The notes below the pieces were generated by a model that saw only the letters and a program-made list of their open reading frames with translations, ran no database searches and was not told where the DNA came from. DNA of 64,000 nucleotides from contig CANDYU010000002.1 of the NCBI GenBank assembly GCA_947425245.1, positions 61,670-125,669 on the forward strand, written 5' to 3'. Position 1 is the stretch's first letter. Each line of letters begins with the position of its first letter. Made by a program: the position numbers and the translations under genes. Below, in pieces: positions 16,398-23,985 of this stretch. This DNA comes from an uncultured Candidatus Saccharibacteria bacterium. Lineage in GTDB: Bacteria > Patescibacteriota > Saccharimonadia > Saccharimonadales > Saccharimonadaceae.

Positions 16398-16413
16398 AAT
16401 TCAAGAAGGAGAG

Positions 16414-16468
16414 GCCAGGGATAGGGAGAACGACCCAAAAAACCTTTCATCCCTGACCACTTTTTCTG
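16414..16468 (+). terminator. Hairpin after the restriction gene
   Basis: CAGGGAT at 16416 pairs with ATCCCTG at 16449 around a partly paired loop, followed by a T run (CTTTTTCTG). It fits a terminator for the GmrSD-like gene. Confidence 0.5.
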
Positions 16469-16471
16469 TAA

Positions 16472-16484
16472 GAGCCGGAGGCTC
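16472..16484 (+). repeat. GAGCCGGAGGCTC mini-hairpin, copy 1
   Basis: A 5-bp stem with a GGA loop, repeated exactly at 16525-16537. Both lie in the 300-base gene-free stretch after the restriction gene. Confidence 0.55.
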
Positions 16485-16524
16485 GATTAGTTTGTCTGTT
16501 TAGTTTTAAAAAACTTGTATACGA

Positions 16525-16537
16525 GAGCCGGAGGCTC
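16525..16537 (+). repeat. GAGCCGGAGGCTC mini-hairpin, copy 2
   Basis: Exact second copy of the 13-base hairpin at 16472. The two copies are 53 bases apart and just precede the right-hand 28-bp direct repeat. Confidence 0.55.
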
Positions 16538-16543
16538 CTTAGT

Positions 16544-16571
16544 GATAGTGTCTTCGTTTGACCCGTTAACA
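16544..16571 (+). repeat. Direct repeat right of the restriction gene
   Basis: Second copy of the 28-bp sequence at 14538 (23 of 28 positions identical). The rest of 16572-16701 contains no recognisable gene. Confidence 0.7.
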
Positions 16572-16701
16572 GGATACCCCACCCAGGAGCCCCCCTTTGG
16601 TTAGTTATCCTACCGAGTTAGGCGAGCTTTCGAGCCGCTACGAGAGAGGGTTTGAATAGTACTGCTCGCATAGATTAGCCATCAACGTAGCGCTTGTTAT
16701 C

Positions 16702-17015
16702 CTACATTTCTACATTGATGCCGTTATCCTGGAGAATCTTCTGAATTTTTAGTGTTAGGTTAATCACAAAATCTGTATTAGGAAAATCTCTAGTATTACC
16801 CCTTCTATACCCGAACATGTAGCCAGACAACAGCTTATGTCGCCCCTCATTATCAGCAAAGAAGAAATCATAGCATTATACTGAGCGATTTCTTTGTCGT
16901 AACCTTTCCATACTATTACATTATTCTTGAAATCACTCGTTATCATAACGCTCCATGCATCATCATCGTCCGGGAGCATCACCCCCCATTCGTGTTCATA
17001 GCCAAATATAACCAT
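16702..17015 (-). pseudogene. Frameshifted small gene of unknown function
   Basis: ATG 17015, preceded by AGGCAGG, opens an acidic protein (YEHEWGVMLPDDDDAW, VWKGYDKEIAQYN). The sensible frame is lost near 16865. The adjacent frame continues with YDFFFADNEGRHKLLSGYMF, GYRRGNTRDFPNTDFVINLT and LQDNGINVEM to a stop at 16702. One indel restores a protein of about 104 residues. The family was not recognised. It directly follows the remnant at 17017. Confidence 0.5.
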
Positions 17016-17016
17016 A

Positions 17017-17390
17017 TTACCTGCCTATTTCTATTATTTTTCCGTCCTGATACACATAATCTACTATGTCGCCAGTATTAAGTAAGTCTACAGTCTACTC
17101 AATGGCCTCAATAGGCACGGAATACCACTCATCTGGTGTATATTCGCTACCAGTACCATCAATCATCGTAAGCTCTACCTTGGCGTCTGCGAAGAATTTA
17201 TGCAACAAATGTTCCATTTTTCAGGGTTATAATCACCAGTTAGGCCACGTGCCGCAGCTTTCTCTACGCGTGAGTCTTGGAGAACCGCCGCGGTCAAATC
17301 TTCAAGGTCGCTTTGAAGAATACGTTTCACATTCGGCGTCTTGAGCTCTGCTAGTCCTTTGACGAAGATTTCTCCCGGTTGAGCTTTGCT
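17017..17390 (-). pseudogene. Remnant of a possible T5orf172/GIY-YIG-type protein
   Basis: The minus strand reads AQPGEIFVKGLAELKTPNVK, DLEDLTAAVLQDSRVEKAAA and GLTGDYNPEK. A one-base loss in an A run shifts the frame, after which HLLHKFFADAKVEL, TPDEWYSVPIEAIE, a stop at 17095, and DIVDYVYQDGKIIEIG follow. The segment with paired LHKFFAD and EWYSVPI motifs resembles the C-terminal half of T5orf172 nuclease domains, but this is only a visual match. The 5' end runs into the truncated recombinase on the other strand, so it is cut off. Confidence 0.4.
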
Positions 17391-18194
17391 TTGTCTAGAA
17401 TGCTGCGATGCGGCCAATGTGGCTTCAATATTACAGCAGAGAGAAAGCATAAAAAACAGAAAAATGGGAATACTCATGATTATGTTTATTACCACTGCAC
17501 CCATAAATCCAAAGAAATATGCTGTAAGCAGCCATCAATAGAAGAAAAAGATCTAGTTGGCCAAATCATGGAGTTAGTGGAACGTTATTCTCTGCCAACA
17601 GAATTGTCTCGATGGAACAAACGTGCGATTGAAGATCTTAGGGTTAGGGAGGCTACAAGTATGCAGCCAATATGCGATAATCGTGCAGAGAGAATTAAAG
17701 AACTGAAAGCTAAGCTTGATAGGGCGTATGAATTCCTCGACAAAGGAACAATTAGCGAAGAAACATATCTGAAACAAACTGCAGATATAGAGTCCCAAAT
17801 TAAACAAATTGAGAACGAGTCCGAGAGTAACAAAGAAGAACAAGAAGACGTTTTAAAAATAATAGAATCTACCCTGGTGCGTTTAACTAATGCTCAGGAC
17901 AAGTTCCAAGCTGGCAGCTTAGACGACAAACGAAAGATTATCTCCGCAATTGGATCGAACCCCACATTAACAGATAAGAAACTTAATTTAAACATATATT
18001 TTTGGCTAAAACCGATAGTAGAAGCTAAAGAAAAATTAACAGATAACAAGGAGTTAGTTCGAACCTCACTCCAACAGATAAAAAACGCCTCCGAAGAGGG
18101 TTTTTATCAATTCTGGCTGGGGATGAGGGATTCGAACCCCCGAATGGCGGGACCAGAACCCGCTGCCTTACCACTTGGCGAATCCCCAAGCTAA
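17379..18194 (+). pseudogene. Large serine recombinase, N-terminal catalytic domain missing
   Basis: The frame begins inside the recombinase zinc-ribbon domain (RMLRCGQCGFNITAERKH, with CTHKSKEICC) and continues through the long coiled coil (about residues 90-180, NRAERIKELKAKLDRAYEFL). Both are typical of the C-terminal half of site-specific serine recombinases. The resolvase domain with its catalytic serine is absent, replaced by the remnant at 17017. The last 25 or so residues are antisense to tRNA-Gln. It is therefore a dead integrase fragment at a tRNA gene. It keeps four zinc cysteines, in contrast to the host's zinc-poor housekeeping proteins. Confidence 0.8.
18114..18188 (-). tRNA. 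tRNA-Gln (anticodon CUG)
   Basis: The minus strand folds as a full cloverleaf: acceptor TGGGGAT/ATCCCCA, D arm, anticodon stem GCGGG/CCCGC with loop TTCTGGT (anticodon CTG, reading CAG), T arm with TTCGAAT. Discriminator G and an encoded CCA end at 18114. The weak U1-A72 pair and G73 match the known identity set of glutamine tRNAs. A short A-rich/T-rich hairpin follows at about 18080-18105. The truncated recombinase frame runs into it from the opposite strand, marking it as a likely integration site. Confidence 0.93.
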
Positions 18195-18198
18195 ACTG

Positions 18199-18207
18199 AT
18201 TATATCA
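18199..18207 (-). promoter_or_regulatory. Extended -10 promoter of tRNA-Gln
   Basis: TGATATAAT on the minus strand, 10 nt upstream of the mature tRNA 5' end. Confidence 0.65.
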
Positions 18208-18245
18208 CAACTCTGCCCTATCTCCAAGCTCTTTTCCAGCCATGA

Positions 18246-18893
18246 TTATCGTCTTGCTTTTTGGCTTAACCTCTCCACCTCCTCAATATGTTCATCACGC
18301 ACTAGCACTGTTGGTCTTGCTCCACCCGCCTTCAAAACGCCTATCAATTCTTCAGTCTCTCTTAAACTCAATTGATCCTTCATACCTATCAAAATGCTGT
18401 ACAAACCCGCTTGCGTGCACACAATAGTCCCATCCGATAACCCATCGACCACTTTTAGTTCTGCTTGCCGCCCAAACACCACCACCGAAAACACCGGAAC
18501 TTTACCCCCCACCACCTTCTTCACCGCCTCAACATGAGCGGCATTCTGTTTCACTGGGCTATAAAACTGATGTTTTTCTTTTCCGTATTTAACCACTTGT
18601 GTCCAATATGTCCGCTCAACATGCCCATAAATCCACCCTTGATAATCTTTTGACTCAAACACAAGCACCCCAGCCGTTCCTACTGCCAGGCAGTCAATTT
18701 GCAACAATTGACCACTATCCGCCACTGTTTCTTGCCTATCCACCTTAGGCAAATAATAATCCGCCAAAATAAACTCCGGACGAAAAAACTTCTGTAAGCT
18801 AAAAACTAATCTCACTTCCGCTGGTGTCAACTTCGGCGGGTAGGGCATCTTCACCTTTGTTCCCGGAATCAAAAACTCATCTTGCCCACTCAT
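18246..18893 (-). CDS. NERD domain protein
   Basis: The nuclease-related domain is seen in QIDCLAVGTAGVLVFESKDY followed by QGWIYG. It carries the conserved Asp and Glu-x-Lys of the restriction-endonuclease-like fold, and the downstream segment SPVKQNAAHVEAVKK supplies the usual QN-x-x-H. The 215-residue protein has no membrane helix or extra helicase domain. NERD proteins are presumed nucleases of unknown physiological role. It lies just outside the island, divergent from the gene at 19034, with a basic C terminus. ATG 18893 has no strong ribosome binding site. Confidence 0.82.
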   Translation of the reverse strand: MSGQDEFLIPGTKVKMPYPPKLTPAEVRLVFSLQKFFRPEFILADYYLPKVDRQETVADSGQLLQIDCLAVGTAGVLVFESKDYQGWIYGHVERTYWTQVVKYGKEKHQFYSPVKQNAAHVEAVKKVVGGKVPVFSVVVFGRQAELKVVDGLSDGTIVCTQAGLYSILIGMKDQLSLRETEELIGVLKAGGARPTVLVRDEHIEEVERLSQKARR

Positions 18894-18943
18894 TTATTCT
18901 AAGTTTATCATAGATTCACTGATTCATTAATCTTTTAAACTAC

Positions 18944-18971
18944 TTGACATCAAACAACAACATAGTATCAT
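18944..18971 (+). promoter_or_regulatory. Sigma-70-type promoter for the 19034 gene
   Basis: TTGACA at 18944-18949 and TATCAT at 18966-18971 are separated by 16 bp. The transcript leader would carry AAGGAGG before the 19034 start. Confidence 0.65.
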
Positions 18972-19033
18972 AAAAGAAGGTTTAACCTATAATTGACCAT
19001 TCCATGGTCAAGAACATTAAAAGGAGGTTCATT

Positions 19034-19558
19034 ATGGCAGCACAACAATTACCCACGGTAGGCATCGGCAACATAGCTGATGTCCACAAATTCCTATCTG
19101 ACGTCACGGCTGAAGAGGTCTTCCAGTTTCCAGCCGAAACCGCTCAGCACCTCTGGAGACTTTTCAACAGCCCCAGAGTTACTACCCCCGGAAAAACTTT
19201 TTCCGATCTCTTTTCGGATCATGCCATTTCCCATTATCGTAACCCTAATGGTAAACCGCTTCGTGGTGGACGCAGACTGGGATACTGGCACAAAAAAGGC
19301 AATATCACCCAGGGACCCCTAGGAAGACAGAGAGCATTCCTGCGAGACAAAACCCTCGCAAATTGCCGACGCAAATTGTCAAATATACTATTCTCCCGAA
19401 AAGTTTTCATGGGGAAATACGACTGCCTACTAATAGAGAGCCCTCGTGATACTCGGAACTTTCTGGCCAGCATCATGCCAAGCCTAGCCGACGAATTTGG
19501 AGTTAGTATTGTCAGGGCTAACACTTGTATCGAGCAAATCTCCAACCCTACAGCATGA
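19034..19558 (+). CDS. Unknown protein of 174 residues
   Basis: Not recognised. ATG 19034 is chosen because AAGGAGG ends 7 nt upstream; an in-frame ATG at 19004 lacks such a site. The product is basic, soluble-looking and rich in Arg and aromatic residues. The middle part reads GKPLRGGRRLGYWHKKGN and RQRAFLRDKTLANCRRKLSN. No transmembrane helix or signal peptide is visible. The gene has its own promoter and a strong terminator, so it is a complete single-gene unit. Strong translation signals suggest real expression. Confidence 0.7.
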   Translation: MAAQQLPTVGIGNIADVHKFLSDVTAEEVFQFPAETAQHLWRLFNSPRVTTPGKTFSDLFSDHAISHYRNPNGKPLRGGRRLGYWHKKGNITQGPLGRQRAFLRDKTLANCRRKLSNILFSRKVFMGKYDCLLIESPRDTRNFLASIMPSLADEFGVSIVRANTCIEQISNPTA

Positions 19559-19567
19559 AGCCTCCCC

Positions 19568-19594
19568 GCCCCGTCTTTAGACGGGGCATTTTTA
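19568..19594 (+). terminator. Intrinsic terminator
   Basis: An 8-bp GC-rich stem (GCCCCGTC/GACGGGGC) with a 4-nt loop is followed by ATTTTTAT. Confidence 0.9.
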
Positions 19595-19629
19595 TACAAA
19601 AAACCTACCTTCCCAATCTTGACTAATCG

Positions 19630-19638
19630 TGCTACAAT
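19630..19638 (+). promoter_or_regulatory. Extended -10 promoter of secE-nusG
   Basis: TGCTACAAT, about 90 nt before the secE start. A short palindrome GTCTGGTATCAGAC lies in the leader at 19649-19662. Confidence 0.5.
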
Positions 19639-19729
19639 ACTATTGACAGTCTGGTATCAGACTATTTTTGTTACATCCTAGTACAGAAAATAGCCCGCCA
19701 GACGAGAGATAAAAGGAGAGCTATTTATT

Positions 19730-20230
19730 ATGTCGGATCAAAAAACGACCAAAGAACCATCAGCGACGGATAAAGATTCCGCCAAGAATTCGCCCGCTGA
19801 TCAAAACCAGCCAAAGTCTGAGGCTAAGCCAGCCGACAAGACTAAAACCGCGTCTAAGGCTATCGACCCTAAGGGCGATAAAAATGCCGAGGATTCAAAA
19901 CAAGAACCAACTCAAGCCAAAAAATCCAACACAGTAATCCAAGTTTCTAGTCCGAAACCAACCCAAAAATCTCCCAAATCTAGCAATCGAAAAAAACGCG
20001 ACGAGAAACCAGTCAAACAATACTTTATTGTTTTTCGCCCATTTATTGCCTTTTGGCGTTACCTTCGTGATTCCTGGATCGAGCTGTGCCAAGTCCGCTG
20101 GCCAAATCGCAAGCTTACCTGGAAACTTACCATCGCTGTTCTTATTTACTGTGCAATCTTTATTGCTTTTGTTGTCATTCTTGACGTCTTCTTCACCTTT
20201 GTCTTTAATCTTATCCTCGGCGTCAACTAG
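19730..20230 (+). CDS. secE: Preprotein translocase subunit SecE with long charged N-terminal tail
   Basis: SecE clamps SecY in the membrane. The conserved C-terminal part is present: amphipathic helix FWRYLRDSWIELCQVRWPNR with the invariant W-P region, then one membrane helix (LTIAVLIYCAIFIAFVVILD). About 100 residues of Lys/Ser/Pro/Asp-rich low-complexity sequence precede it, making the protein 166 residues against the usual 60-70 of single-helix SecE. It pairs with nusG downstream, the classical secE-nusG order. AAAGGAGAG precedes the ATG. Confidence 0.93.
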   Translation: MSDQKTTKEPSATDKDSAKNSPADQNQPKSEAKPADKTKTASKAIDPKGDKNAEDSKQEPTQAKKSNTVIQVSSPKPTQKSPKSSNRKKRDEKPVKQYFIVFRPFIAFWRYLRDSWIELCQVRWPNRKLTWKLTIAVLIYCAIFIAFVVILDVFFTFVFNLILGVN

Positions 20231-20261
20231 TTAATTTAATCTAAAAAGGAAAAGTTATATT

Positions 20262-20810
20262 ATGGCAGTAAACCGTTATGATGGTACCCGTGCTTGGTAC
20301 ACTATTAGCACTTACAGTGGCTATGAGGACAAAGTCGCCGAGAGTATTAAACAACGTATCGGCAGCCCCGAATTTGAGGGCAAAATCTTCGACGCTATCG
20401 TCCCCAAAGAAAAACGCATCGAAATCAAAAACGGCAAACGCAAGGTTGTTGACCGAAAAATCTTCCAAGGCTATGTACTCGTCGAAATGAGTCTTTCTGA
20501 TGAGACCTGGTATATTGTCCGCAACACTCCTGGCGTCACCGGCTTTATCGGAAACGGCACCCAACCTACGCCAGTCTCCGACAAGGAAATCGCCAAAATC
20601 AAAAAACGCATGGGCGTTGAAGACCCCAAGTACTCCGTTAATTACGAAATTAACGAAGTTGTTTCTATTATCGATGGTCCATTCAAGGGCTTCGAAGGTA
20701 CAGTCTCAGAAATCGACACCCAAAAAGGAAAACTTAAAGTCATGGTTTCAATGTTTGGTCGCGAAACACCCGTTGAACTTGACGCCCTACAAGTTAAACA
20801 ACTACAATAA
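20262..20810 (+). CDS. nusG: Transcription elongation/termination factor NusG
   Basis: NusG binds RNA polymerase and modulates pausing, and couples it to Rho or the ribosome. The NGN domain (AWYTISTYSGYEDKVAESIK, then PGVTGFIG) and the C-terminal KOW domain (DGPFKGFEGTVSEIDTQKGK, then VMVSMFGRETPVEL) are both present. The 182-residue length is normal. AAAAGGAAAAG precedes the ATG. In many bacteria rplK-rplA follow directly; here a terminator and an unknown gene intervene. Confidence 0.97.
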   Translation: MAVNRYDGTRAWYTISTYSGYEDKVAESIKQRIGSPEFEGKIFDAIVPKEKRIEIKNGKRKVVDRKIFQGYVLVEMSLSDETWYIVRNTPGVTGFIGNGTQPTPVSDKEIAKIKKRMGVEDPKYSVNYEINEVVSIIDGPFKGFEGTVSEIDTQKGKLKVMVSMFGRETPVELDALQVKQLQ

Positions 20811-20832
20811 AACTTTATAATTTTTCATTTAG

Positions 20833-20859
20833 AGAGTAGATTCGCAGTCTACTCTTTTT
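20833..20859 (+). terminator. Intrinsic terminator of secE-nusG
   Basis: An 8-bp stem (AGAGTAGA/TCTACTCT), a 7-nt loop and a T run. Confidence 0.85.
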
Positions 20860-20895
20860 ATACTACCTGAAGTCCTACTAATTCATTCCTAATCA

Positions 20896-20904
20896 TGCTA
20901 CAAT
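20896..20904 (+). promoter_or_regulatory. Leaderless-type promoter of the 20911 gene
   Basis: TGCTACAAT ends 6 nt before the ATG at 20911, so transcription should begin at or next to the start codon. Confidence 0.65.
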
Positions 20905-20910
20905 CAAACC

Positions 20911-21813
20911 ATGAACAATATGAACCGTTATCCAACCCCCCCCCATTCACCTAAAACCAATTGGGATAATCTATCTTCCTCTCCTAATAGTCTCGAAGAA
21001 GACCCAGCCACCCAAACCGTCTTTTTGAATCCCAACACTCCTGCCCACCAAGCCGAACGCCTACATCACAACGTTGAGCAAAATCTCGTCGAGGCCCTGG
21101 TTGACGGTTCTACTCACTTAAACCCCGACCACTCTAGTCCTAACGCCACCGCCAATGATTACTACTCAGTTTATAATTCTATCAATCATGGTTATATTAA
21201 CCGCGGCTCCGCTAGTCGCTTAATCGAAACTATCCCCGCCCCCTCTGAGCAAGAAAACTCTAGTCCCGAACAAGTTCTCGGCACCCTTATCGGCGACAAG
21301 CAGACTCGCGGCATTCTCGCCATGGCTAGCGGTCGAGGCTTTAACAACCGTGACCGTGTCACTAGTGAAGATATCACTCTCGCTCTTGGCCGTTTTTCCA
21401 CTCCGTTATCTTTCATCTCTACCGAAACTAGCTTTCTCGAAAACATCAAAGCACATAATCCACCCGAAAAATATGCCCAATACCAAGACGCTATGGCCAA
21501 TTTCAAGCAACAACTCTACGGCGATCGCCTACTTTACAGTGATGCTTACCTCGGGCTCGAACGTCAAGCCGCTCGCCAACAATCCCTCAATAACTCACGC
21601 GGCGTCGTCGTTCAGTCATACCGTAACCATAGCTCCACCAATACTAATCCTTCCAACGAAAGCATTATCGAAAGCACCGCACCATACATGGCCCCCGAAA
21701 TGCAAGAGCGTTTTGGTGACATCCAAGCTAGAGTTAACAACTCCAATTCAGTCTCAAAGGCCGATAAAAAGAAACCGGGGCTCTTCAGCAAACTTTTTGG
21801 ACGAAAATCATAG
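20911..21813 (+). CDS. Unknown 300-residue soluble protein with an early C9 tract
   Basis: No family recognised. The first 60 residues are Asn/Pro/Ser-rich and look disordered. A central helical part (residues about 110-230) contains EQVLGTLIGDKQTRGILAMA and RDRVTSEDITLALGRFSTPL. The tail ends in a lysine-rich KKKPGLFSKLFGRKS. There is no signal peptide or membrane helix. A run of nine C (20936-20944) lies at codons 9-12, so slippage would abolish the product. Initiation appears leaderless from ATG 20911. Confidence 0.7.
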   Translation: MNNMNRYPTPPHSPKTNWDNLSSSPNSLEEDPATQTVFLNPNTPAHQAERLHHNVEQNLVEALVDGSTHLNPDHSSPNATANDYYSVYNSINHGYINRGSASRLIETIPAPSEQENSSPEQVLGTLIGDKQTRGILAMASGRGFNNRDRVTSEDITLALGRFSTPLSFISTETSFLENIKAHNPPEKYAQYQDAMANFKQQLYGDRLLYSDAYLGLERQAARQQSLNNSRGVVVQSYRNHSSTNTNPSNESIIESTAPYMAPEMQERFGDIQARVNNSNSVSKADKKKPGLFSKLFGRKS

Positions 21814-21847
21814 CTCATTAAACCTAGCTTTTTTATCCAAGTTGTAG

Positions 21848-21853
21848 TATAAT
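21848..21853 (+). promoter_or_regulatory. Promoter of rplK
   Basis: TATAAT with TAG in front. The 65-nt leader contains a stem TTCTGGG/CCCAGAA (21889-21909) just before the ribosome binding site AAAGGAAAA, which could influence L11 translation. Confidence 0.55.
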
Positions 21854-21918
21854 AAAGAAGTTACGCACGGTTATTAAATCTAATCGTTTCTGGGAGCTTC
21901 GCCCAGAAAAGGAAAACT

Positions 21919-22344
21919 ATGGCAGGAAAAGTAATTGGCAACTTAAAGTTGCGTATCCCTGGCGGAAAAGCTACAGCTGGACCTCCAGTTGGTTCCACAC
22001 TCGGTCAGTGGGGCCTCAATATGATGGATTTCATCAATCCATTCAACGAACAAACTAAAGAGTTTAATGGCAAAAATGTCATTGTTCACATTAAGGTTTA
22101 CGAAGATCGCACTTTTGATTGGGTCTGTCTAGGTCAACCAGTCGACGACTTGATTCGCGAAAAAATCAAAATCGACAAAGGAAGCGGCAAGCCAAATCTT
22201 GAAAAAGTCGGTAAGATTTCTCGTGCCGACCTCGAAGACATTGCTAAAACTAAGATGTCCCAGCTTAACGCTATTGACATGGACGGTGCCGTTAAGGTTA
22301 TTGCCGGCACCGCTCGTTCCATGGGCGTAGTAGTCGAAGACTAA
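21919..22344 (+). CDS. rplK: Ribosomal protein uL11
   Basis: Component of the GTPase-associated centre on 23S rRNA. The motifs LRIPGGKATAGPPVGSTLGQ, the proline-rich linker region and the C-terminal rRNA-binding domain ending in DGAVKVIAGTARSMGVVVED are all present. Its 141 residues equal the family norm. It is transcribed alone here: a promoter precedes and a strong terminator follows, whereas rplA normally comes next. Confidence 0.97.
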   Translation: MAGKVIGNLKLRIPGGKATAGPPVGSTLGQWGLNMMDFINPFNEQTKEFNGKNVIVHIKVYEDRTFDWVCLGQPVDDLIREKIKIDKGSGKPNLEKVGKISRADLEDIAKTKMSQLNAIDMDGAVKVIAGTARSMGVVVED

Positions 22345-22364
22345 TCTTTAGCCACAGCCGCCAT

Positions 22365-22396
22365 ACTAAAACCGCCGTTCTGGCGGTTTTAGTTTT
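22365..22396 (+). terminator. Intrinsic terminator of rplK
   Basis: A 12-bp perfect stem (ACTAAAACCGCC/GGCGGTTTTAGT) with a 5-nt loop and T run. Confidence 0.92.
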
Positions 22397-22457
22397 GCTC
22401 TCCTGACCAACCTTCCTTACTCTTCTGACCAACATTTTCTACGCAACCCATTTTCTA

Positions 22458-22466
22458 TGGTATAAT
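22458..22466 (+). promoter_or_regulatory. Extended -10 promoter of the 22508 gene
   Basis: TGGTATAAT, about 41 nt before the start. The leader carries ACAGGAG. Confidence 0.65.
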
Positions 22467-22507
22467 TACCCCAAAATATCATTATTTAACAGGAGTTATT
22501 CGTCAAA

Positions 22508-23239
22508 ATGCAAGAAAACATACAACAAAAAATCCAAAAAATCAATTGGATTTACTTACTCGGCTACATTTTTGTTCCCGCCATCATCTGTGCCATCTGT
22601 TTCGCCCTTAGTGCTGCTTTCTTCCCTAAGGGAGCCGGAGCTGTTATCCTACTTATGGGACCAACCATTCTCAGCGTCATCTGGTGGATCTTCGGTGGAA
22701 CATTTATTTTTAAACATAAAACCAAAGAATTCGAGAAAAACCTCGATGCTCAAAGTTTTACCCGCAACCAAACCTTCTATGGTCGCGGCAAAACAGTCAT
22801 CGTCGATCTCAAAAAAGGCAACATCGCCTTCCTCTTCTTCTGGAACCCTACCAAAACCTACATTCTACCAGCCTCTCGTGTCGAAAAAGCCTGGGTTGAT
22901 GATGGAAAATCCGGCTCCGGTATCTTTGCTGGTAGTAGCCGCGTCAGCTTTCTTTTCACCATCGATGGTATCAAAACCCGCGTTGACACTTTTGTCTCCA
23001 ACCAACGCCTCACCATGGAGAACAAGCATATTCTACGCGGCATCTCTAAAGCTAACACTATGGCTCAAATGATTAAAGATGCCAAAGCTACTTCTGAAAA
23101 CCTCCAAAAATCCAAGAAATCCACCAAAGACGAAACCGAAAAGTCCAAAGACCCCAGCAAGAATGACAACAAGAAAACCGAAAGCACCAAGAAATCCGAC
23201 AACGCCAAATCCGAAAAAGCAAACAAAGAGACCAAATAA
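22508..23239 (+). CDS. Membrane protein with lysine-rich cytoplasmic tail, unknown
   Basis: Two hydrophobic helices near the N terminus (about 15-38 and 45-68) are followed by a soluble beta-rich region (ILPASRVEKAWVDDGKSG, SSRVSFLFTIDGIKTRVDTF). That region resembles membrane-associated PH-like folds, though the resemblance is only general. The last 60 residues are almost entirely Lys, Ser, Thr, Glu and Asn, a disordered tail like those on the sortase, SecE and FtsE here. The 243-residue protein is flanked by its own promoter and terminator. Function unknown. Confidence 0.7.
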   Translation: MQENIQQKIQKINWIYLLGYIFVPAIICAICFALSAAFFPKGAGAVILLMGPTILSVIWWIFGGTFIFKHKTKEFEKNLDAQSFTRNQTFYGRGKTVIVDLKKGNIAFLFFWNPTKTYILPASRVEKAWVDDGKSGSGIFAGSSRVSFLFTIDGIKTRVDTFVSNQRLTMENKHILRGISKANTMAQMIKDAKATSENLQKSKKSTKDETEKSKDPSKNDNKKTESTKKSDNAKSEKANKETK

Positions 23240-23256
23240 CCATCTCACTCCATTAA

Positions 23257-23285
23257 AATAAGCCCCCAAGGGGCTTATTTTTTTC
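23257..23285 (+). terminator. Intrinsic terminator, probably bidirectional
   Basis: A 10-bp stem (AATAAGCCCC/GGGGCTTATT) with a 3-nt loop. T runs lie on the plus side, and A-rich flanks serve the convergent gene whose stop overlaps the structure. Confidence 0.88.
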
Positions 23286-23862
23286 TTACTCGACCCTGCT
23301 TCACTTCTCGTCTATACCCCACAATCGATGTTATCAGCATCACGCCCTCAAACACCACTCCAGCAATCGACTGCACAAAACCATTATAAGTCATCCAGCA
23401 AAACGCTACCGGAATCCCCAACAATCTATAGATTTTTGTGCTTCTTTGCCAAATCGACATTTCATAAATAACCGTCGCCGCCACTGATAACAAGCTTAAT
23501 GGTCCATCATATGTCAACAAAGTGACCACTAACGTTCCACCCAGCACCAACAACAAAACCACATTCCGTCGTCCCTGCTCACTTTTCTGCCGCCGTTTCA
23601 ACTCAGTCCGCTTTAAACTCTGCAATTTTGTTCCTCTCGACTCTTCCCACAGATAATAGAAATTTGCTATCAAAATTATAATCGACATCGCCATCCCTAA
23701 ATCCGCCCCCAGCAGCAAAAACGCAAAAATCCCCGCTGTCATCGACACAATATCCAACACTACTACCAAACGCCGCCTTTTCGCCAGGTACGACGCCCCT
23801 AGTAAGCTATACTCAATCACCGTCAGAACCTGCGACCCAATATACGCAACCGTCCAACCCAT
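23275..23862 (-). CDS. YgjV-like multi-spanning membrane protein
   Basis: About five or six hydrophobic helices. The C-terminal part (RLLGIPVAFCWMTYNGFVQS followed by IAGVVFEGVMLITSIVGYRR) resembles the YgjV/Imp family of small inner-membrane proteins, whose function is unknown. ATG 23862 is chosen since GGAAGGAGGTGAA directly precedes it; an upstream in-frame start at 23934 is unsupported. The product is 195 residues with a basic loop in the middle (RTELKRRQKSEQGRRN). Its 3' end lies inside the terminator shared with the convergent neighbour. The family match is by pattern only. Confidence 0.65.
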   Translation of the reverse strand: MGWTVAYIGSQVLTVIEYSLLGASYLAKRRRLVVVLDIVSMTAGIFAFLLLGADLGMAMSIIILIANFYYLWEESRGTKLQSLKRTELKRRQKSEQGRRNVVLLLVLGGTLVVTLLTYDGPLSLLSVAATVIYEMSIWQRSTKIYRLLGIPVAFCWMTYNGFVQSIAGVVFEGVMLITSIVGYRREVKQGRVRKK

Positions 23863-23947
23863 TTCACCTCCTTCCAATTTCCTCCATTCTACCACACATC
23901 GCCCAACTCGCCCACCCCACCGTAAGTCTTGCATTATTCATCTTTTT

Positions 23948-23956
23948 TGCTATAAT
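23948..23956 (+). promoter_or_regulatory. Extended -10 promoter of rplA
   Basis: TGCTATAAT opens a leader of about 195 nt, unusually long for this genome. Confidence 0.65.
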
Positions 23957-23985
23957 AAAACCATATTATTAACCATGCTGGGAGA

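Noticed and set aside
18080..18194. C-terminal residues of the recombinase frame (after about residue 240)
   Set aside because: They are antisense to tRNA-Gln and its flanking hairpin, so they are not considered part of the recombinase domain.
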